DNA from: Marinifilaceae bacterium
GTDB taxonomy: Bacteria; Bacteroidota; Bacteroidia; Bacteroidales; Marinifilaceae
Direction of reading: 5' to 3'
DNA: 63,714 bases
Assembly: GCA_016936255.1 (NCBI GenBank)
Contig: JAFGYE010000033.1
Span: 1-63,714 of the forward strand
Below the pieces are notes generated by a model that was given only the letters and a program-made list of their open reading frames with translations, was not told the origin of the DNA and did not search any database. Shown piece after piece: positions 62,073 to 63,714 of this stretch; positions within the stretch are counted from its first letter, which is position 1, and the number at the start of each line of letters is the position of its first letter. The translations under genes and the position numbers were made by a program.

Positions 62073-62531
62073 ATGGGAGAATTTAGTCATATAGACAAAG
62101 ATGGGAAAGCCAATATGGTTGATGTGGGTCATAAAGCTCCGCAAATAAGAGAAGCCAAAGCTGTTGGCATCATCTATTTAAAAGCCCGAACCATCGAATT
62201 AATTAAAGAAAATGCGCTAAAAAAAGGCGATGTATTGACTATTGCCGAAATAGCCGGTATTCAGGCAGCTAAACGCACAAGCGATTTAATTCCCTTATGT
62301 CATACACTTCAGATTACCAAAGCTGAAGTAAAATGCAGCATTATAGAGAAGGGTGTTCAGGTAAATACCCGGATAAAATGCATTGGACAAACGGGAGTAG
62401 AAATGGAAGCGTTAACCGCTGCCAGCATCGCTCTGCTAACCATTTACGATATGTGTAAAGCTGTTGATAAATCAATGGTGTTAGGCGAAATTGCGCTTGT
62501 AGAAAAAACAAAAACCGATTTGAAGCAATAA
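62073..62531 (+). CDS. moaC: cyclic pyranopterin monophosphate synthase MoaC
   Basis: Partner of MoaA, about 152 residues from the ATG at 62073 (a TTG precedes it). The active-site segments are present: the conserved VDVGHK region, the LIPLCHTL loop (most family members have LCHP, here Thr) and TGVEMEALTAASIALLTIYDMCKAVDK with the catalytic Lys. The Pro-to-Thr change lies beside the conserved His and is worth noting, but the protein looks functional. Confidence 0.94.
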   Translation: MGEFSHIDKDGKANMVDVGHKAPQIREAKAVGIIYLKARTIELIKENALKKGDVLTIAEIAGIQAAKRTSDLIPLCHTLQITKAEVKCSIIEKGVQVNTRIKCIGQTGVEMEALTAASIALLTIYDMCKAVDKSMVLGEIALVEKTKTDLKQ

Positions 62532-62537
62532 AACACG

Positions 62538-63485
62538 ATGAGCATGAGCACAAAAGAAGTATCAGTACTATCTGTAAATATATCTGAAAAAAAAGGAGTA
62601 ATCAAAAAGCCTGTTGATTCCATAGAATTGCATTCTCTTGGTGTTGTAAATGATGCACATTCGGGAAACTGGCACCGTCAGGTTAGCTTGCTGGCCAAAG
62701 AAAGTATCGATAAATTTTCGGTACAAGCCAAACGCAATATCAATTTTGGAGAATTTGCCGAGAATATTACCACCGAAGGACTTTTACTTCATTTGACTGC
62801 TCCACTTGATCGTTTCCACATAGGTGACATGATTTTGGAAGTAACTCAGATTGGTAAAAAATGCCATGGAGACAACTGCAGTATTTTTCGTGAAATAGGA
62901 AACTGTGTAATGCCAAAAGAAGGTATTTTTTGCAGAGTTTTAAACGGAGGTAATTTAAAAGCCGGTGATGTTCTTTGCTATCATCCAAGAGTAATAAAAA
63001 CCATGGTAATCACTCTTAGCGACAGAGCCAGCCGAGGTGAATATGCTGATAAAAGCGGTCCGTTACTGGAGAAATTAGCTGAAGAATTCTTCAAATCGAA
63101 AAACCGGCATTATCAAATAGAAAAATTCATTATTCCTGATCAAGAATTTGATCTTACCAATCTACTTGAAAAAGCAAAAGAGGAAGATTTTGATCTTGTA
63201 TTCACTACAGGTGGAACAGGTATTGGACCAAAAGACATTACTCCTGATGTAGTAAAAAAACACATCACAAAAGAGATAACCGGAATTATGGAATTGATTC
63301 GGGTAAAATATGGAATGGAAAAGCCAAATGCATTGGTTAGTCGTGGCATTGCAGGTGTTATGAATAAAACTCTAATTTATACCATGCCTGGTAGTCCAAA
63401 AGCCGTAAATGAATACTGCTCGGAGATTTTTAAGACGATTGAACACTCACTTTACATGATGAATGAGTTGGATATTCATGGCTAA
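62538..63485 (+). CDS. MOSC domain fused to MogA/MoaB-type molybdopterin adenylyltransferase
   Basis: Two-domain protein of 315 residues. The N-terminal MOSC domain (about 1-150) has HSGNWHRQVSLL and a cysteine-bearing KKCHGDNCSIF region, the place where MOSC proteins hold a sulfur or bind molybdenum cofactor. The C-terminal MogA/MoaB domain (about 155-315) holds ITLSDRASRGEYADKSGPLL, TTGGTGIGPKDITPD and MPGSPKAVNEY, the residues for adenylating molybdopterin. MogA works with MoeA, the gene three places upstream. It starts six bases after moaC. Confidence 0.93.
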   Translation: MSMSTKEVSVLSVNISEKKGVIKKPVDSIELHSLGVVNDAHSGNWHRQVSLLAKESIDKFSVQAKRNINFGEFAENITTEGLLLHLTAPLDRFHIGDMILEVTQIGKKCHGDNCSIFREIGNCVMPKEGIFCRVLNGGNLKAGDVLCYHPRVIKTMVITLSDRASRGEYADKSGPLLEKLAEEFFKSKNRHYQIEKFIIPDQEFDLTNLLEKAKEEDFDLVFTTGGTGIGPKDITPDVVKKHITKEITGIMELIRVKYGMEKPNALVSRGIAGVMNKTLIYTMPGSPKAVNEYCSEIFKTIEHSLYMMNELDIHG

Positions 63486-63549
63486 TTAAAATTAATTGAA
63501 TTGAAGATCAAGCTATTTCAAATAAATTACTCTCTGAAGTAAAATAATG

Positions 63550-63581
63550 TTTGGCTGCAAGTATTTTTTATTCTACATTTG
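63550..63581 (+). promoter_or_regulatory. promoter of the tRNA-Ser gene
   Basis: TTTG at 63550-63553, a 20-base spacer, and a perfect TACATTTG at 63574-63581. It lies 50 bases before the tRNA. Confidence 0.75.
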
Positions 63582-63631
63582 CACCCGTTATCACAAGAGA
63601 TAGCAGAGCAATTAAAGCTCAAAAGTATATT

Positions 63632-63714
63632 GGAGAGATGGCAGAGTGGTCGAATGCGGTAGTCTTGAAAACTATTGTGCGGCAACGTACCGGGGGTTCG
63701 AATCCCTCTCTCTC
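63632..63714 (+). tRNA. tRNA-Ser(UGA), 3' end cut by the window
   Basis: The acceptor 5' arm GGAGAGA, D arm (GCAGAGTGGTCGAATGC) and anticodon loop CTTGAAA with anticodon TGA are visible. A class II variable arm (TTGTGCGGCAACGTA) and a T loop TTCGAAT follow. The 3' acceptor arm stops at TCTCTC; about two bases and any CCA lie beyond the window. The long variable arm and TGA fit Ser. Confidence 0.93.

Noticed and set aside
1-63714. CRISPR arrays, insertion sequences, prophage or integrase genes
   Set aside because: I looked for direct repeats with spacers, transposase motifs and phage proteins and found none.

Overview
The window looks like a chromosome segment of a low-GC, marine- or gut-type anaerobic or facultative Bacteroidota. 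The sequence shows a type IX secretion (gliding-motility type) C-terminal sorting domain, a CarboxypepD_reg/DUF5686 surface protein, a MoxR/DUF58/DUF4350/DUF4129 operon, and many promoters of the Bacteroidota form (-33 TTG or TTTG, then 18-20 bases, then TAnnTTTG). A Marinilabiliales-like relative is my guess from gene style; no marker here proves it. No CRISPR array, insertion sequence, phage or plasmid gene was seen.

Layout. 1-7.7 kb: an RDD membrane protein, divergent from a SpoIIM / membrane / DUF4129 / DUF4350 / MoxR / DUF58 operon. 7.7-23.2 kb: mostly single housekeeping genes (lipoprotein cyclophilin, HAD and HD phosphatases, PrpE-like phosphatase, class V aminotransferase, acyl-CoA ligase, alkaline phosphatase, YibE/F, cytochrome b561-like protein, a free J-domain protein). 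23.3-26.9 kb: a minus-strand four-gene operon encoding a cytoplasmic solute-binding-like protein with an N-terminal DUF1858-like domain, a HypB/CobW-like GTPase carrying CxxC motifs, a soluble ABC-type ATPase, and an 80-residue Cys-rich protein. It has a promoter and a perfect TGTAAC-N4-GTTACA operator. This is the most interesting unit here. 27.2-31.8 kb: a T9SS-exported Ig-like/CHU_C protein, a Crp/Fnr regulator and a flavodiiron protein (FprA). 32-41 kb: outer-membrane barrel, aspartate aminotransferase, DEAD-box helicase, HtpG and a two-gene ABC exporter. 41.5-50.7 kb: surface protein, M49 peptidase, class III aminotransferase, LytTR regulator, TrmH-type methyltransferase and HU. 51.1-56.2 kb: the thrABC operon with a Thr/Ile-rich leader peptide and attenuator. 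56.5-59 kb: a secreted two-repeat protein, a phosphoglycolate-phosphatase-like HAD and a cation diffusion facilitator. 59.2-63.5 kb: a molybdenum-cofactor operon (mobB-like, moeA, moaA, moaC, MOSC-MogA fusion) behind a probable Moco riboswitch and terminator. The window ends inside a tRNA-Ser(UGA).

Two biosynthetic operons carry classic RNA control in their leaders: threonine by leader-peptide attenuation and Moco by an aptamer plus terminator. The four-gene cluster appears to be controlled at transcription by a Crp/Fnr-type protein, and such a regulator is encoded 3 kb away next to a flavodiiron gene, which suggests an anaerobic or NO/O2-responsive metal-cofactor task. Non-coding elements include a degenerate 21-bp tandem repeat array, two long imperfect inverted repeats and about a dozen strong terminator hairpins.
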